Shown here: piece by piece, positions 34,917 through 46,229 of the stretch | How positions within the stretch are numbered: the stretch's first letter is position 1 | How the letters are laid out: each line of letters begins with the position of its first letter | NCBI GenBank assembly: GCA_038373885.1 | Contig: JAWZYV010019969.1 | Location: forward strand, 930,001-994,000 | DNA length: 64,000 nt | Source of the DNA: Cheiracanthium punctorium | Lineage: Eukaryota; Arthropoda; Arachnida; Araneae; Cheiracanthiidae | Direction of reading: 5' to 3' | Translations under genes and position numbers: made by a program | The notes under the pieces: model-generated | Told to the model about the DNA's origin: nothing | The model's database searches: none | What the model saw: only the letters and a program-made list of their open reading frames with translations

Positions 34917-36175
34917 TGACTGACTGACTGACTAAAGTACGGACAAAAGGGAGCTCCATAGACGGATTCGCTTTATCTCCAGTATGAAAAGTAAAAATCG
35001 AGTGGTAAGTTATCATGACTGACTGACTGAAGAACTGTCGTAATAGAGCAACACCTCCTATATATACAATGCCTGAGAACAGAAACTTTTGTGTCATCAC
35101 CTGGTCTACTAAAATGACGTCACCACACATTTATTTTCATTAAGTAAATCTATTCAAAGTTTGTAGTGAATTCACTCCCGCATGAAACATTTTAATGATT
35201 TAAGATAGAAAACATAATTTTACGACAAACAGGAAATTTTAACTGTCACTAATTATATATGACATAGAAATAGAACATAATGAATTATCTTTTATCAGAA
35301 AGGTATTTTAATTTTTATCCTGGACTCAAGATATTTTATAAAATTTGTATCATTCACCAGAGATTTTAAATAGATTTACTTTGTGAAAGTAAAACTGTGA
35401 TGACGTCATTTTAGAAGACCTAGTGATGACGCAAAAGCTTCTGTTCTCAGGCCTTCTCTATCTAGGAGGCGTTGAATAGAGCAACTTGGTGAAATCGCTT
35501 TAGCTCCAGAAAAAGAGTAAAAGTCTTGTAGTAGGATGACATGACATGAAGTTCGATTTTACAGGAGCACCTAACGTATGGTACGCTTATCTCCAGTGTG
35601 TAATGATAAATGAGAGTTTTGCGAAATCATGAAATAATCCCAAGAGACAGGGCCATAAGCATGTCAGTGTCATAAAAGAACAGTCTGTCAAACCTACAGA
35701 TGAGCCGTGGCAAGGCAAGGGTGCGGAAAACCGTGAAAGGAACAAGAAAGTTGGAAGAGGATGGAGACTGACCCACTCTCCCCCCCGTGTATAAACACGG
35801 ACTTCATGGGCAGGTTGCTCACTCAGACCATGAGTTTCATGAAATGGAGTACAGTGTGAGGATCAAAAATGAAAGCAGTGAGACAAATTAGAACCATGAA
35901 AACAGTGTTAAAATCAATATATACAATATGTACAAAAACACAGGTGAATATAGTGAGAAAATGTATAAGATGCAACAGTGAGAGTAAGTACTAGACGAAT
36001 GAAATTCAAATCAAAAATATCTATGTTCAAATATGTACAATGTTCGAGCAAGGTAAAGTGAGAATCAATGTGATGTCCGGTGACGCCAAGGCAGTCCGAG
36101 GGCGTTTGCGATGTTGGGGATCGCGGTAATCATAGTCGGGGATTTTAGCCAGATCATGTAGCAAGATGGCATGAC
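34917..36175 (-). repeat. Retroposon-like block E with (CAGT)n tail and ~100-bp internal repeats
   Basis: The block begins in a TGACTGACTGACTGAC run, a (CAGT)n tail if read on the minus strand. A module containing GCTTTATCTCCAGTATG-like sequence recurs about every 100 bp near 34968, 35505 and 35585. The remainder to 36175 is non-coding. A related short insertion at 61042-61257 has a 12-bp target duplication. No target duplication could be found here. Confidence 0.5.
35049..35474. mobile_element. Family A MITE inserted in block E
   Basis: The ends read CAACACCTCCTATATATAC and ATCTAGGAGGCGTTG. The 7-bp duplication AATAGAG is exact at 35042-35048 and 35475-35481. The length is 426 bp. It sits inside block E, which sits inside an older family A copy. 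Confidence 0.92.
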
Positions 36176-36739
36176 AGCTTCATTTTGATAAAATAAAACT
36201 CTTTGAAATTTCTGGTAAATGCTGCAAATGTTCGAACATATATTAAAGAGTTAGAGTACGTTTGTGATAAAGAACAATTCATTATGATGTATTTGTTTAT
36301 CATATCACATTATTAGTTACGGTTAAAAATTTGCCATTTGTTGTAAAATTAAATTTTCTATCTCAAATCATTAAAATGTTGCTGTGTCGACTCATCAGAA
36401 ATTTTAAATAATGTTACTTTATGAAAATAACACTGTGATAACGTAAGTTTTGAAATCATGCTGTTGACGTGTAACGTTGGTGACGTATCAATTATTAGAC
36501 TTTCAACATCTGAAAGGTGTTGGTGAAATGTGCCATATTATGATCTAGTTTCCTTGTGTGATCTTGTTTCCTTGAACACATTTAAGACATTTCAGGTATT
36601 TTGATTCAACAGTCTGCTCTACACGATTACTCTTGAGAGTGCACCTGCACTTGCTTTCTACCATACCAATCATGAATCGGGAGAGAACACCCAAGACGAA
36701 GCAATGGCAGATTTTTTAGCAGATCTCCAAAACAGGGTA

Positions 36740-37096
36740 CTACATGTTAAAGTCATGGAAGTTTCCTCCTTTGTCAGGTATCAGCCACTTCATTCTCATA
36801 AGGCCATCGTGCGGAATGATCCATTGTACATGTACATTATGGCAGGATGAAATTTTTTGCAGTAGGATCAGAGCGGAGATTGAAGGTCTATCACCAACAG
36901 GAGTCCAGTTTTGAAGGTGCTGGGTAAAAATATGACTGACGGACAAAATCCAGATATCTTTGCATCCTGTGCAGAAAATAGCAGCGTTAAGACCCTCTTC
37001 AATTGCCATTAGTTCTGAACGAAAAACAGAACAGTAATTTATCTCTCTCTGGATTTCTAATCTTAATATTAAAGCTACTAGAAGGCCTAGTAGCAA
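36740..37096 (-). pseudogene. RNase H domain remnant of a non-LTR retrotransposon
   Basis: RNase H removes the RNA strand of the RNA-DNA hybrid made during retrotransposition. The minus-strand frame reads YCSVFRSELMAIEEGLNAAI, then CKDIWILSVSHIFTQHLQNW, then VHVQWIIPHDGLMRMKW. These match the glutamate block (SELMAIEEGL), the I(L)SDSR block and the WIPSHVGLxGNExAD block of RNase H domains in arthropod non-LTR elements. The catalytic aspartate of SDS is valine here, and the last block has a one-codon insertion and lost residues. No reverse transcriptase was found upstream, so this is an inactive fragment. Confidence 0.82.
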
Positions 37097-37108
37097 TCAT
37101 GCCAAGTG

Positions 37109-37670
37109 GTTAATTATGCCGGGAGTTCGCATTTTTGCTGCGCATGTGTTGAAATTCTGGGAACAGCATTAACGGAAGTGTCACTCGCTCTTACCAGAGC
37201 AATCGGACAGATGGTAATATTTGTAATCTTTTTTTTCCGGTTTTCTATACAGCAAAGCTGAGTGACTACGCTCATCGTGCTGAAGAGAAAAAGCCTTCCT
37301 TTTAGATAGAACACCGCGATTCCTACGTGCTAGTTACCAATTCTTCTTATTTTATGGAGACATTTCTTACCACTAATTACAACTCAGAAATTTATAAATA
37401 ATAAGTCCAATTGATTTCTATAGAATAAAACCATTTAAAAATTGTGGTGAAAAATCTCCTTGTAAAATCAGAAGGGTTGTTAATTATGCCGGGTTCGATT
37501 TTGCTGCCTTTTGTGAAATTCTGGAACACATTAGAGGAAATGTCACTAAGTATTACCAGAGCAATCTGCCAAGGGTAATATGGTAAGTCTTTTTTCCTGG
37601 TTTTCTTGTACAGCAAAGCTGAGTGTCTTCGCTCTTCGTGCGGAGAGAATAGCTTCCTTTTTTATATAAA
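37109..37670. repeat. Two-copy tandem duplication, period about 364 bp
   Basis: A segment beginning GGTTAATTATGCCGGG at 37109 recurs at about 37473 and can be followed to CAGCAAAGCTGAGTG and GCTTCCTTTT in both copies. It is diverged by perhaps a fifth. No conserved reading frame was recognised. Confidence 0.8.
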
Positions 37671-37679
37671 TGTACAGCA

Positions 37680-38435
37680 TGGTTATAATTGTATTCCCCG
37701 CATAAATATTGTTTCGTTTGGTTATAAAAAATCATCTTTTGTCCCTTATAATGCAGTTATTTTAATTACACTTTCGAAGGACTTTATAAAATATATGCTT
37801 TATGTGAATTTATATTTACATTTAAAATTCCCAGATTTATTTAGTTTCAGCTCTCATTTATTTCATATGCTTAAATAATCCAACTAAAGAATGGCAGTAT
37901 TAAAAATAACAGTAAACGCCATTTTAATACACATTAATATTTACTAACGTAAGAGTGTACGGAAGTTTCACAATTAATTAGAACGGTGATCAGCAGGAAT
38001 TCCATGCGGTACCATATCCACTAATGTACGCGGGCGGAATATAAAAATACCACCTTTATTACATTCCGAAAACCAAATACGGAGCTGACAAATAAATACT
38101 CCCCTTTGTCACAGAAAATACACCCATTCCTCGTCGTTTTAAATGCTTCTTCCGATACAAAGTAATCAAGGGGAAGACACCTACCGAGTATCGCGGTCTG
38201 TTAGCTTACAAAGAGAGATTAAAGAGTTTGCTTTTACTTAACTCACTTTAGTACTCAGTTTTATTGTGCTTGGTTTTATTTCACAGAGTTGCATTGCGTT
38301 GATTTAATAAAATGAGCGCATATCTATTGGAATCAATTTAACAAAGGAGTAATTCATTTGCTGATTTTGACAATAGAGAAGCAATTATCTATAGGAAAGC
38401 TAATTTAACAAGATGGAATGTAGATGAAAGACGTT
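37680..38435. other. Stretch with no recognised feature
   Basis: No gene or repeat could be supported. Confidence 0.55.
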
Positions 38436-38438
38436 GCT

Positions 38439-38645
38439 CAGGGACGGGTTAAGACGTGCGCGACCGCACACGTTTTTTTTCTTTCTTTCATTCTTTTTGA
38501 GAAGGGCGCTGAAATGAGAAAAATGTTTAAAAAACCAGTGGTAAAATTTAAATATTTATGTATCATATGTATGCTTGATGCAAATCACTATTTGAATGAA
38601 TTTTTGTTCAACAAATAAATTTTCTTGAAGGTTCAGTAAAGAGAG
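38439..38645. mobile_element. Left end of hAT family L, fragment
   Basis: It starts CAGGGACGGGTTAAGACGTG and aligns for about 200 bp with the left end of the complete hAT at 48147 (shared AAATGAGAAAAATGTTTAAA and CTTGAAGGTTCA). The match stops where an F segment begins. A hAT-like right end, AGGGCCGCCCCTG, at 39321-39333 might belong to the same insertion, but the flanks do not match. Confidence 0.75.
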
Positions 38646-38945
38646 TGTGCATTTTTCTGTGCATCTTTTTCCCCATTTTATTTCTATTGTGTAACATTCA
38701 GAAAAAGGATGTTAGAAATATGAATTTTAATTTTGTTTAATCACACTCATGGATAATGATACACTTTCCAACTTAATGGAATAAGGAAAAAAACATAGGG
38801 AAGACGTATGGAATATGATACGCTTTTAATATATAGCACTTTAGTGCATATTGAAAATATGAAATTGTTTCAAATTTCCTTGCTTGAATTTTTTCCGTTC
38901 TGTTTTCTGATAACGGCCAATATATCTAGAAACTCTTCAGAATTA
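38646..38945 (+). repeat. F segment, copy
   Basis: The block runs from TGTGCATTTTTCTGTGCATC to CGGCCAATATATC and contains TTTTAATATATAGCACTT. It is shared with 29900-30060, 50780-50920, 53050-53345, 55425-55555 and 57845-58010. Confidence 0.85.
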
Positions 38946-39113
38946 AAATAAGAGGAAAGTGATTTGTACATTTTTGTAGGTTTTTATCAATAAACCATCA
39001 TATTTTTGTAACTAAGAGCAAGCCCGACACGGTAAGCACGGTAAGAATCGCATCGGACACCGACTTCGAAGGGGGTGTCATTTCGAAATCAAAAATTAAG
39101 TTGAGCATAAAAG

Positions 39114-39281
39114 CAGGGTCGTAGCCAGAAATTTTTCTTGGGGGGGGTTATGACTACTGAAACTCATATATATGTATATGTGTGTGTGATAATGTAGTAC
39201 AGAATATACATTTTGTATGGCAAAAAAATCCTCATGGGGTGGGGGTTATGACCCCCTAACCCCCCCTTGGCTACGCCTCTG
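39114..39281. mobile_element. hAT-type MITE, family K, perfect 8-bp target duplication
   Basis: The ends are CAGGGTCGTAGCCAG and its near-complement TTGGCTACGCCTCTG. The 8-bp repeat CATAAAAG is exact at 39106-39113 and 39282-39289. The 168-bp interior is the inverted counterpart of the copy at 230-382. The exact duplication makes this a confident hAT insertion. Confidence 0.93.
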
Positions 39282-39384
39282 CATAAAAGGGTTTATGTTA
39301 TCAAGAGCGCCACTTACCTTAGGGCCGCCCCTGTTTGTAACCATCTTAATTTTAAATTCCATTCAGAATCTGAGAGATTTCAGT

Positions 39385-39480
39385 GCCATGGAAGCCGGTG
39401 AGGAACAGGATTCTCTCCGAACAAGATATTTATTAAGATGGCCAACCAACAGGTTGCCGGAGGGGTTTAGTAGTACATAA
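39385..39480 (+). pseudogene. Exon-like reading frame QDSLRTR, copy 1
   Basis: The frame reads MEAGEEQDSLRTRYLLRWP before a stop at 39480. The matching frame in the copies at 53350 and 55553 is ALQKQDSLRTRF(I/F)KMAI and ends LVAGGG-stop. It has a pyrimidine-rich run and AG upstream in those copies, as a terminal exon might. The family is unknown, and this copy differs by small indels. Confidence 0.3.
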
Positions 39481-40624
39481 AATATGTTCCTTCTTCTGTT
39501 CCTTCATTTTTAATTACATTGATTTTTTATCAGTTTCTGATAATAATTCTCAGAAAATTGAAAAGAATTTCTATTTGTATAATATATGCTATGGTAATAT
39601 CTTACTTAAGATTTCTTTCTTATATGTAAGTGGTATTATTTTATTAATACTATTAATCTGCAATACTCTCTAGTTTATGTACATATATATATATATATTA
39701 CTTTTTTAAGTAATGTAATGTGAGTAAATATCCTTCTTTAACATAATATTTTTGCTGTTAATTTTTAAAAGGTTTAGAGCGTAGACATATAAGTAGCATA
39801 CAATTATTAACTAATTAATGAACATGTTTTTGTACTCATCCCCTATGTGCCGGCGCCAATTACTGGAGCACGAAGTGTGAATCACTGCAGCCAAAATTTA
39901 CTGGTGTCGCCAAAATGACAATATATAAACTAAGAAATTTACAATATTCTGTAATTAATTATACTGTACACCAATTTTGAAATTTCACTTAAGTTCTCAA
40001 AACAAAATGTTTGTTTCAGGGCAGTTTTGGTAATCAGCAATTACTAGTAAATTTTTATAATGCTGTTAAAGTGCCAATTACTGCTGCAGTTAACGTATAT
40101 TCTTCATTTATAGATTTAGTTTTCTAAATTGTACATATTTTTCAGGTAAAATAAGGGTTTCTTTTTTACCAACGGCGTAAAAAAAAATTATAGAAAAGAG
40201 TAATAGAAATACACAAACACACACAAAATAAATCCAAATTTGAAATTTACTGCCCTTATCGTATTTTGAGGTAGAAATAATAGATTTATGATTGATTTAA
40301 TCAACATTTTTTGTATGAAAAAAAGTAAGGATATAAAATGAATTATGATAAATAATATTTACTAGAGAAAAATAAATCATTCGAAAATCTAGAGTTCATT
40401 TTAATAATGCTTGTACAAAACACCAGAAATTGAAGTGAATTAAGTTTAGGAACAAAAGCTTGTTTTAAATAAACAGAAAGTACCACAGAAACAATATAGA
40501 AATTTTGTATTTGAGATTTAAAATTCTTTGGATGGTTCAGCATTAGAAATCAACTCATCAATATGTAATAGGTCAGAAGCGCTATTTCAAATATCCCTAG
40601 ATGTCGTGAAGTAATTGAAGATAC

Positions 40625-40735
40625 CTTTACGGGGAAGTGAAATACTCATTCGCCCGCCGCACCGACCCTAAAGAAATTTTGGATATTAGACAAAAAATCA
40701 AATCGTTGAATATTGCATTTTTACTGTTGTATTGT
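40625..40735 (+). pseudogene. Exon-like reading frame SFARRTDPKEILDIRQKIK, copy 1
   Basis: The frame reads YLYGEVKYSFARRTDPKEIL then DIRQKIKSLNIAFLLLYC before a stop. The counterpart at 56755-56900 reads YLYGGDEFSFARRTDRKVIL then DIRRKIKQFNIAFLLFYLQT. The frame is open in both, with conservative replacements. I do not recognise the protein; it might derive from a transposon or a captured exon. Confidence 0.35.
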
Positions 40736-41084
40736 TAAACTAAGAACATATTTCCACTAAACTAACTAATTTTTAACATTATTACCCGAAGATAATACCT
40801 TGGATTTAAAGAATTAAGTAGCTGCTCCGTTGGTAGACAATTTAATAAACAGTCGGTAACTTGTGTATTTCTGAACGAATTTAATGCTGTGATGTTCTAA
40901 TGTTCTTTATGCGCCCCTAATAAATAACAAAAGCACTCAAAAACGTATCTTAGAAAATATGAAAATTTTGGAGATAATTTTCAAGATTTTTTGAATCACG
41001 AAAATCGCTAACAAAACTATTAAATCCCATAATATATTGTAGAGAGTTTCAGCTTTTATAATCCGGTTTCAGTTCTTGCCTTAA

Positions 41085-41214
41085 CCTGCCTTTTAACCTG
41101 CCTTGAAAACGAAAGCGATCATATTAGCGATAAACGCACCAGTTAATTAATTTGAAGATTCTTAATTATTAAAACTACATTAATTGGACACCCCAAAACA
41201 TAAATAACCCAGCA
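41085..41214 (+). mobile_element. Left half of MITE N
   Basis: It contains AGCGATAAACGCACC and the following AT-rich segment of MITE N (compare 29500-29575) and stops abruptly where the GC-rich sequence CCCAGCAAACACAG begins at 41209-41215. Confidence 0.7.
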
Positions 41215-41400
41215 AACACAGCCGTATCGGGTTAGGGATGGGCCGTCATCGGCAGTACCGTTTCGATGTCGGCATTGGCACAATGGTAATTGGGACGGTG
41301 TCGGTTCTGTGCTGGCAAAACGATTTGGCGTAGGCAAATAAAAGTTGATTTCGGGCATGCAACGGTCCGATAGCGGCTAGCCTTTTAGGGTTAAGATGTG
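41209..41400 (+). repeat. GC-rich repeat with CCCAGCAAACACAG end, copy 1
   Basis: The segment is markedly GC-richer than its surroundings, with many CGG/TCGG motifs. The same end occurs inverted at about 47700-47715. It appears to be the terminal part of a TIR element that entered MITE N. The right boundary is uncertain. Confidence 0.6.
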
Positions 41401-41636
41401 ATTTTGGCGATGTACTGCACCAAACGTCAAAACCGATATCGGTTCAGAAGTGTAATTTCTAAACTGAAAGGTATAAAGCCAGCACAAGCAGCACATATAT
41501 ATTGTTATAGTAATTCTTTTTAATTTATGATTTCAATACTTACTACTTACAATGTTTTGAGCCCGCAGGATTCAAGTGCCTCCTTCACATGCGAAAAGAG
41601 GAGGGGAGGGGGGAATCATTCTATCTGGTTAATTTA

Positions 41637-41760
41637 CTTGACGTCCTGTCCAGGGTTCTGGTCTACCGCGCATCTGTCAATCGACAGTTTAGATGTTGGT
41701 GATTTTCTCCAGGTGTATTGTGAATATGCGTTAGATAAGTTAACCAGTTTTTTATGACTT
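41637..41760 (+). mobile_element. SINE S2, 5'-truncated copy
   Basis: It shares CTACCGCGCATCTGTCAAT and GATTTTCTCCAG with the SINE S2 body at 42195-42310. A B-box-like CCAGGGTTCTGGTC precedes that block. The tRNA-like head is missing. Confidence 0.6.
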
Positions 41761-41990
41761 AGTATTGAAGGGGTTTCTAAGCGCCCACCCCCACCCCTCA
41801 ATTGGGGCAGTTTCTGTCTAGTTATTCGCAACCCTGAAATAATTATATGACTATAAATTTCATTTTATATAAAGTGATGGTTGTTAAGTACTCCCAATTT
41901 AAAAATAACAATAAAATTAATTTATTAAAAATAAAATACATACAATGCAGAACATTAAACGCTGCATTTTAAAAGTTCACAAAAGGAGCC

Positions 41991-42315
41991 CACCATGGCC
42001 GAGTGGATAAGACACCGAATATAAGTCATTGACGGATACAGAGCCCCATCCCCCCCCCCCCAGACGAATGAAGTTTACACTATAGAGCATTGACTTGTTT
42101 TGTAAATTCAAGTCATTCTATAAGAAAATGTGACAAAAATTGTCTTGTGCCCCCTCCAGAATTTTTTTTTCTGGATCCGCCGCTGGTTGAAGTGTGAAGG
42201 TCCAGGGTTCAGGTCTACCGCGCATCTGTCAATTTACAGTTTGGATGTTGGGTGATTTTCTCCAGATGTAATGTGAATATGGGTTATATAAATTAACCAG
42301 ATTTTTGAACATAGA
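41991..42315 (+). mobile_element. SINE S2 with tRNA-like head, split by a hAT fragment
   Basis: The head reads CACCATGGCCGAGTGGATAA, like the A-box region of a leucine or serine tRNA. A B-box-like CCAGGGTTCAGGTC appears only at about 42200, after an interruption, followed by the S2 body ending near AAATTAACCAG. The interruption (about 42039-42185) ends in CTGGATCCGCCGCTG, a common hAT terminus. A functional tRNA is excluded because the anticodon and acceptor arms are not formed. Confidence 0.6.
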
Positions 42316-42319
42316 ATTG

Positions 42320-43310
42320 AGGACAAATCACCGTTGTAACCCCAATTCTGGAACAAAAATTGGAGATATTTTATAAATTTTATATAAATTCAAAACATTA
42401 TCTAATATTTATAAAATGAAGGAAATATGGTTGATTTTTATAAAATTAGGGAATAAATAGATATTATAATTACTGTTCAACCCCAATTTTATTGCTTATT
42501 AATTGTTTTATATATTGGAACAAACGCTAGAAGCCTTCTTCTGCTCAGGGCACCGACGCCCTAAGGATTAACTCCTGCGTTTTTGCCTTACAAAAAACAC
42601 AAAACAACAAAACATTCTGAAATTAAATTGGATTAAAATAGTAGAAAAAATACCTTTTCATTAGTATTTCCATAAAAATAAAAAAATATCAGTATAGTTT
42701 ATAGTTAAGGACTTTTTTTTATAATACATTAGCTGCTGTTGTTAAAAAAAAAATAATAAAATTAAATAAATAAATAAAAGTTTTAATTCACTATACCGAA
42801 TAATTATAAATTGAAAAAAAAATAATAATAGTTCCATTTTAAAATTATAACTATGAATAATTAATTTAATAGCATTTATTTGAACAACATGTTTGTCATG
42901 TTTCTGTTCAAATAAAATAATAGTAAAAATTACGCCAAAATCATGTTTTGCTACAACATTGTAAAATGCTGTTACAAATTAAATAAAATTTAATGCTCTT
43001 ATCTCCTTAAAAATGAATAAAAGTAACCATTTTTTGCTGATTATAGTACTTTATCTTTCTAAAAATTAATTGATTAATTCATTGCAGATATTGAAGTATA
43101 AACTATTTTGCAGTAGAATAACGCTAATTTGTTTTGTTTTTTTCCACGCGATCTAATTTAAAGTGAATAATTTAAAAGCTAAAATCTCTCGGACTTTCTT
43201 TTCCAATTACCCCGTGTCCGCGTACAACATGTAGCACAGTGCATTCCTAGGAGCTTTCCACCCCTTGTAGGAACCACAGTATTACGCAGGAAGACGAAAT
43301 GGACCTTTCC
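42320..43310. other. Very AT-rich stretch with no recognised feature
   Basis: Only A/T-rich low-complexity sequence was seen; a GC-richer segment starts at about 43195 next to the H block. Confidence 0.6.
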
Positions 43311-43315
43311 TATTC

Positions 43316-45865
43316 TTCTTTGGGTCCCCTATTCACAGGGTCATTCAGTCATCGAAGAGCGGAAGTTGGTTTTTTTTTTTTTTTTTTTCGTTTGCCTGTC
43401 CATGTCCATTCCATTCCAAGGCTGTAACAGAAATCATAGAAATCATCACGAGAGGCTGGGCATAGCGGATTAAATTGCTCTCTGGCGATTTGGCGTGCAG
43501 TCAGACTCCTTTGGCAAGAGTCGTTTCTCCCGCTGTTATACACTCCACGCTAGGGGTTGCCGCCTGCACCGCAAGTTGATCCCCGAAAAACAGCAATATA
43601 TATATATATATTTGTTGATTAATTGTTCTAAATATATATTTTAATGCATTTAAAATTGCAGTCTAAAATTACAATTTTAGATTTGAAGGTAATATGTTAC
43701 GGAAATAAAAAAGAAACAGTGGACAGTTAAAAAGCAATCATCATTTGGCTTTTGTATGAAATTTACATACGATTAGAGAAAACCCTTCTTTAAATGTTTA
43801 GTCCGGGGTTTTAGCAATTAATAGATATGGATTATAGATGCAGATAAACTCTTCGGGTTTAAACCTATATGTTCCCATGGATGCAGATTGAAGCGAGGAC
43901 GAAAATTGCATTACTGATTCTTGTAGGATACTGAAAGATTAATATGGGCTAGCAATAATGTGTGTAACAACAAAGAATAATAACCGCTCGTCTTTGTAAC
44001 GGTAAGAAAGTAAATGTTAAACTTTGTGTAAAGTTCATTTACACATAATCTATATTTATAAAATGCTAAATTCTTTTAATCAAGCACAAACTACTAATTC
44101 AATGAAAGAAAAAACTAATTCGTATTCAAGAACGATTTTTTAAGACTTTCTTTGGACCATTTTGTTTCAGTGAAAAATTCATAAGGTAAATAGCTAAAAA
44201 CTTAAAATTAAATGAGAAAGCAAATTCTAGATAATTTTTTTACTGTTGACTTTGTTTTAAACCGCAAAAGATTTCTTATTTGTTTTAAATACAACTTACT
44301 GTAATTCAGTCAAAGTGAAAATAAAAATTATGATCTTCAGCACCAAATATTCTTTTAAAATGCTGTTAAACACTTATGGCGTGATAATATTTATTTAATC
44401 CTTTATTTTGAGTATGAATTAACGTCGGTACACAGGATATGACAGGAAAACTAAGCATATAAGGCATTTAATATGCACAAGTCAATCTTCTATATAGTAT
44501 AAACTTAGTTCGTCTGAGGGTGGGGGTGGGAGCACGTCACGTACCCTTGTGCCCTCCCTGTAGATCTGTGATGGAGGGGGCATCACCTGAGCTTTTGACT
44601 GTTTTTAAATAATCGGAAAAATGAGAAACTCAATCATTTGAAATGAATTGATGAAATATAATTGATGCAGATCCCATATATTGCATTATAATTTTTTTAA
44701 TTTTTTTGTCTTAATTATCTGTTCTTTTAAAATTCATTCGTTCTTATTTCCCCCTTACTTTGGCTTTTAGAATTGCTATATTTTGTATGTTTCTTTTTAA
44801 ACAAACAAAATCCTAAATTATCCTATACAGTATCTTAATGTTAGCAATTCTGAGGTCGTTCTATTCTAATCGAAAATATCGAAAATTCCCACAGCTAGGT
44901 TTAGAGGATGGAGAACCGATATTTTAAACACACTTTTCTAATGAATATTTTTTGCTTGTAATTTTTTTAAAAGCACACTTCATGTAATACACAAATGAAA
45001 ATAGATGTAGTTTACATGCAAATGAACTTTACAAGTCATAACCTACAGGCTCTCTACTTTACAATGTTTAAATTAGGATAGTTAGGATGTTTAAATTGAC
45101 TAGTCCCCTTATGCGTCCAGCGTTGCTTCCTAACTTTAGTCTTTCAATGCTAAAGTGCGGAAGCAATGCAATTATTTGAAATGAAAAATTGATGAAACAT
45201 AACTGATGCAGATCCCATAAATTGCATCAATCCATAATCACTTCACAGGCCTCAGCGTAAGGCAACGTTGAGCGCTCTGTTTATAAATCGAAAAGAGCAG
45301 AAAAACTATTTCGTTTGCATAGATCAGCCTTTCTTAAAATGTGTTAATTTTAAAGTTTAATATCTCTTAAAAATCACTTATCAACACCAGTCAAAACATT
45401 GTCTATGTATAAAGACAGGGAAAAAAAAAAAAAAAAATTGAACGGTGAAATCTGGAAATTAGGGAAAAAAAAAAATTGAACGGTGAAATCTGGAAATTTC
45501 TTGTATTGTCAGTGACGTAAGTAAAACATTAAGAAAAAATAAAAAGATAACAAGAAAACTGTAAATAGCTGCGAGATAAAATTTCATGCGGGCGGCAACC
45601 CCTAGCGTGCAGTGTGTAACAGCGGGAGAAACGACGAAACGACTCTTGCCAAAGGAGTCTGACTGCACGCCAAATCAAAGATGCCAAATCGCCAGAGAGC
45701 AATTTAATCCGCTATGCCCAGCCTCTCGTTTTCCTCTTTGGGTCCCCTATTCACAGGGTCATTCAGTCATCGAAGAGCGGAAGTTGGTTTTTTTTTTTTT
45801 TTTTTTCGTTTGCCTGTCCATGTCCATCCCATTCCAAGGCTGTAACAGAAATCATAGAAATCATC
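43316..45865. mobile_element. Block H: outer 131-bp direct repeats with inner inverted repeats
   Basis: The outer repeats are 43316-43447 and 45735-45865, nearly identical and direct, each with a long T tract and GTTTGCCTGTCCATGTCCAT. Immediately inside are inverted arms, 43449-43563 (CGAGAGGCTGGGCATAGCGG onward) and 45591-45728, the latter longer by two short duplications. The inner 2 kb encodes nothing recognisable. The order direct-inverted-inverted-direct is not a normal DNA transposon end; a DIRS- or Penelope-like layout, or rearrangement between copies, are alternatives. Confidence 0.65.
43570..45585. other. Interior of block H
   Basis: It holds a TA run near 43598-43612, a two-copy repeat with TTGATGCAGATCCCATA (about 44631-44690 and 45167-45232), a GC-rich patch at 44515-44590 that may be a hAT remnant, and a direct repeat at 45421-45500 with ATTGAACGGTGAAATCTGG. 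No gene is supported. Confidence 0.6.
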
Positions 45866-45935
45866 TCGCAACGTAAACTTTTCAGTAACGTGGATTTTGA
45901 GTTTTCTCAGAGCAATGAAGGTGGAGTTTCCTGCA

Positions 45936-46225
45936 TTTTTCTCTGGATAAATTGCGATTTTTTTTTTCCTAGACTAAATGGCACTGACTGCAGCTAGACA
46001 AAAATTTTTAAATAGTCTGAATGTGGTTAGTGCTTTTTAGTTTTAAATAGGCTAAGTTCTTACGTCAGTTAGATCGGACTTTGTTGTAGTTTTCTCTGGA
46101 TAAACTGTGATTTTTTTCTAAAGACTAACTGGTATTAACCTCAACTAGACAAAAATTTTAAAGTTGTCTAAATGTGGTTAGTGCTTTTTGGTTTTCATTT
46201 TGCCAAGTTCTCACGACAGTTAAAA
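45936..46225. repeat. Two-copy tandem repeat, period about 150 bp
   Basis: Both copies contain TTTTCTCTGGATAAA, CTAGACAAAAATTTT and ATGTGGTTAGTGCTTTTT in the same order. Divergence is moderate. No coding potential was seen. Confidence 0.85.
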
Positions 46226-46229
46226 AGGG

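Larger units (their letters stand above)
34850..36522. mobile_element. Family A MITE, interrupted copy
   Basis: The left end CAACACTGCCTACATATAG lies at 34850 and the right end GAAAGGTGTTG finishes at 36522. The flanks ATGAAAT (34843-34849) and GTGAAAT (36523-36529) match at 6 of 7 bases. The left 60-odd bases and the right 340 bases align with intact copies; the middle is replaced by a repeat block starting at a TGACTGACTGACTGAC run near 34917, which itself contains another family A copy. Confidence 0.75.
39385..41084 (+). repeat. Module X of composite repeat J, copy 1
   Basis: This 1.7-kb segment aligns with 53345-54790 and 55550-57220: it starts at the exon-like frame with QDSLRTR, passes GTGCCGGCGCCAATTACTGG and ends after the frame with SFARRTDPKEILDIRQKIK near 40625-40735. 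It is otherwise AT-rich and non-coding. Three related copies within 18 kb suggest local amplification. Confidence 0.8.

Noticed and set aside
37109..37670. Duplicated exons with an intron acceptor (TTTTCTATACAG)
   Set aside because: The two copies share no open frame and the acceptor resemblance is common in AT-rich DNA.
41991..42040. tRNA-Leu or tRNA-Ser gene
   Set aside because: Only the A-box region is tRNA-like; the sequence diverges immediately after and is interrupted by a hAT fragment.
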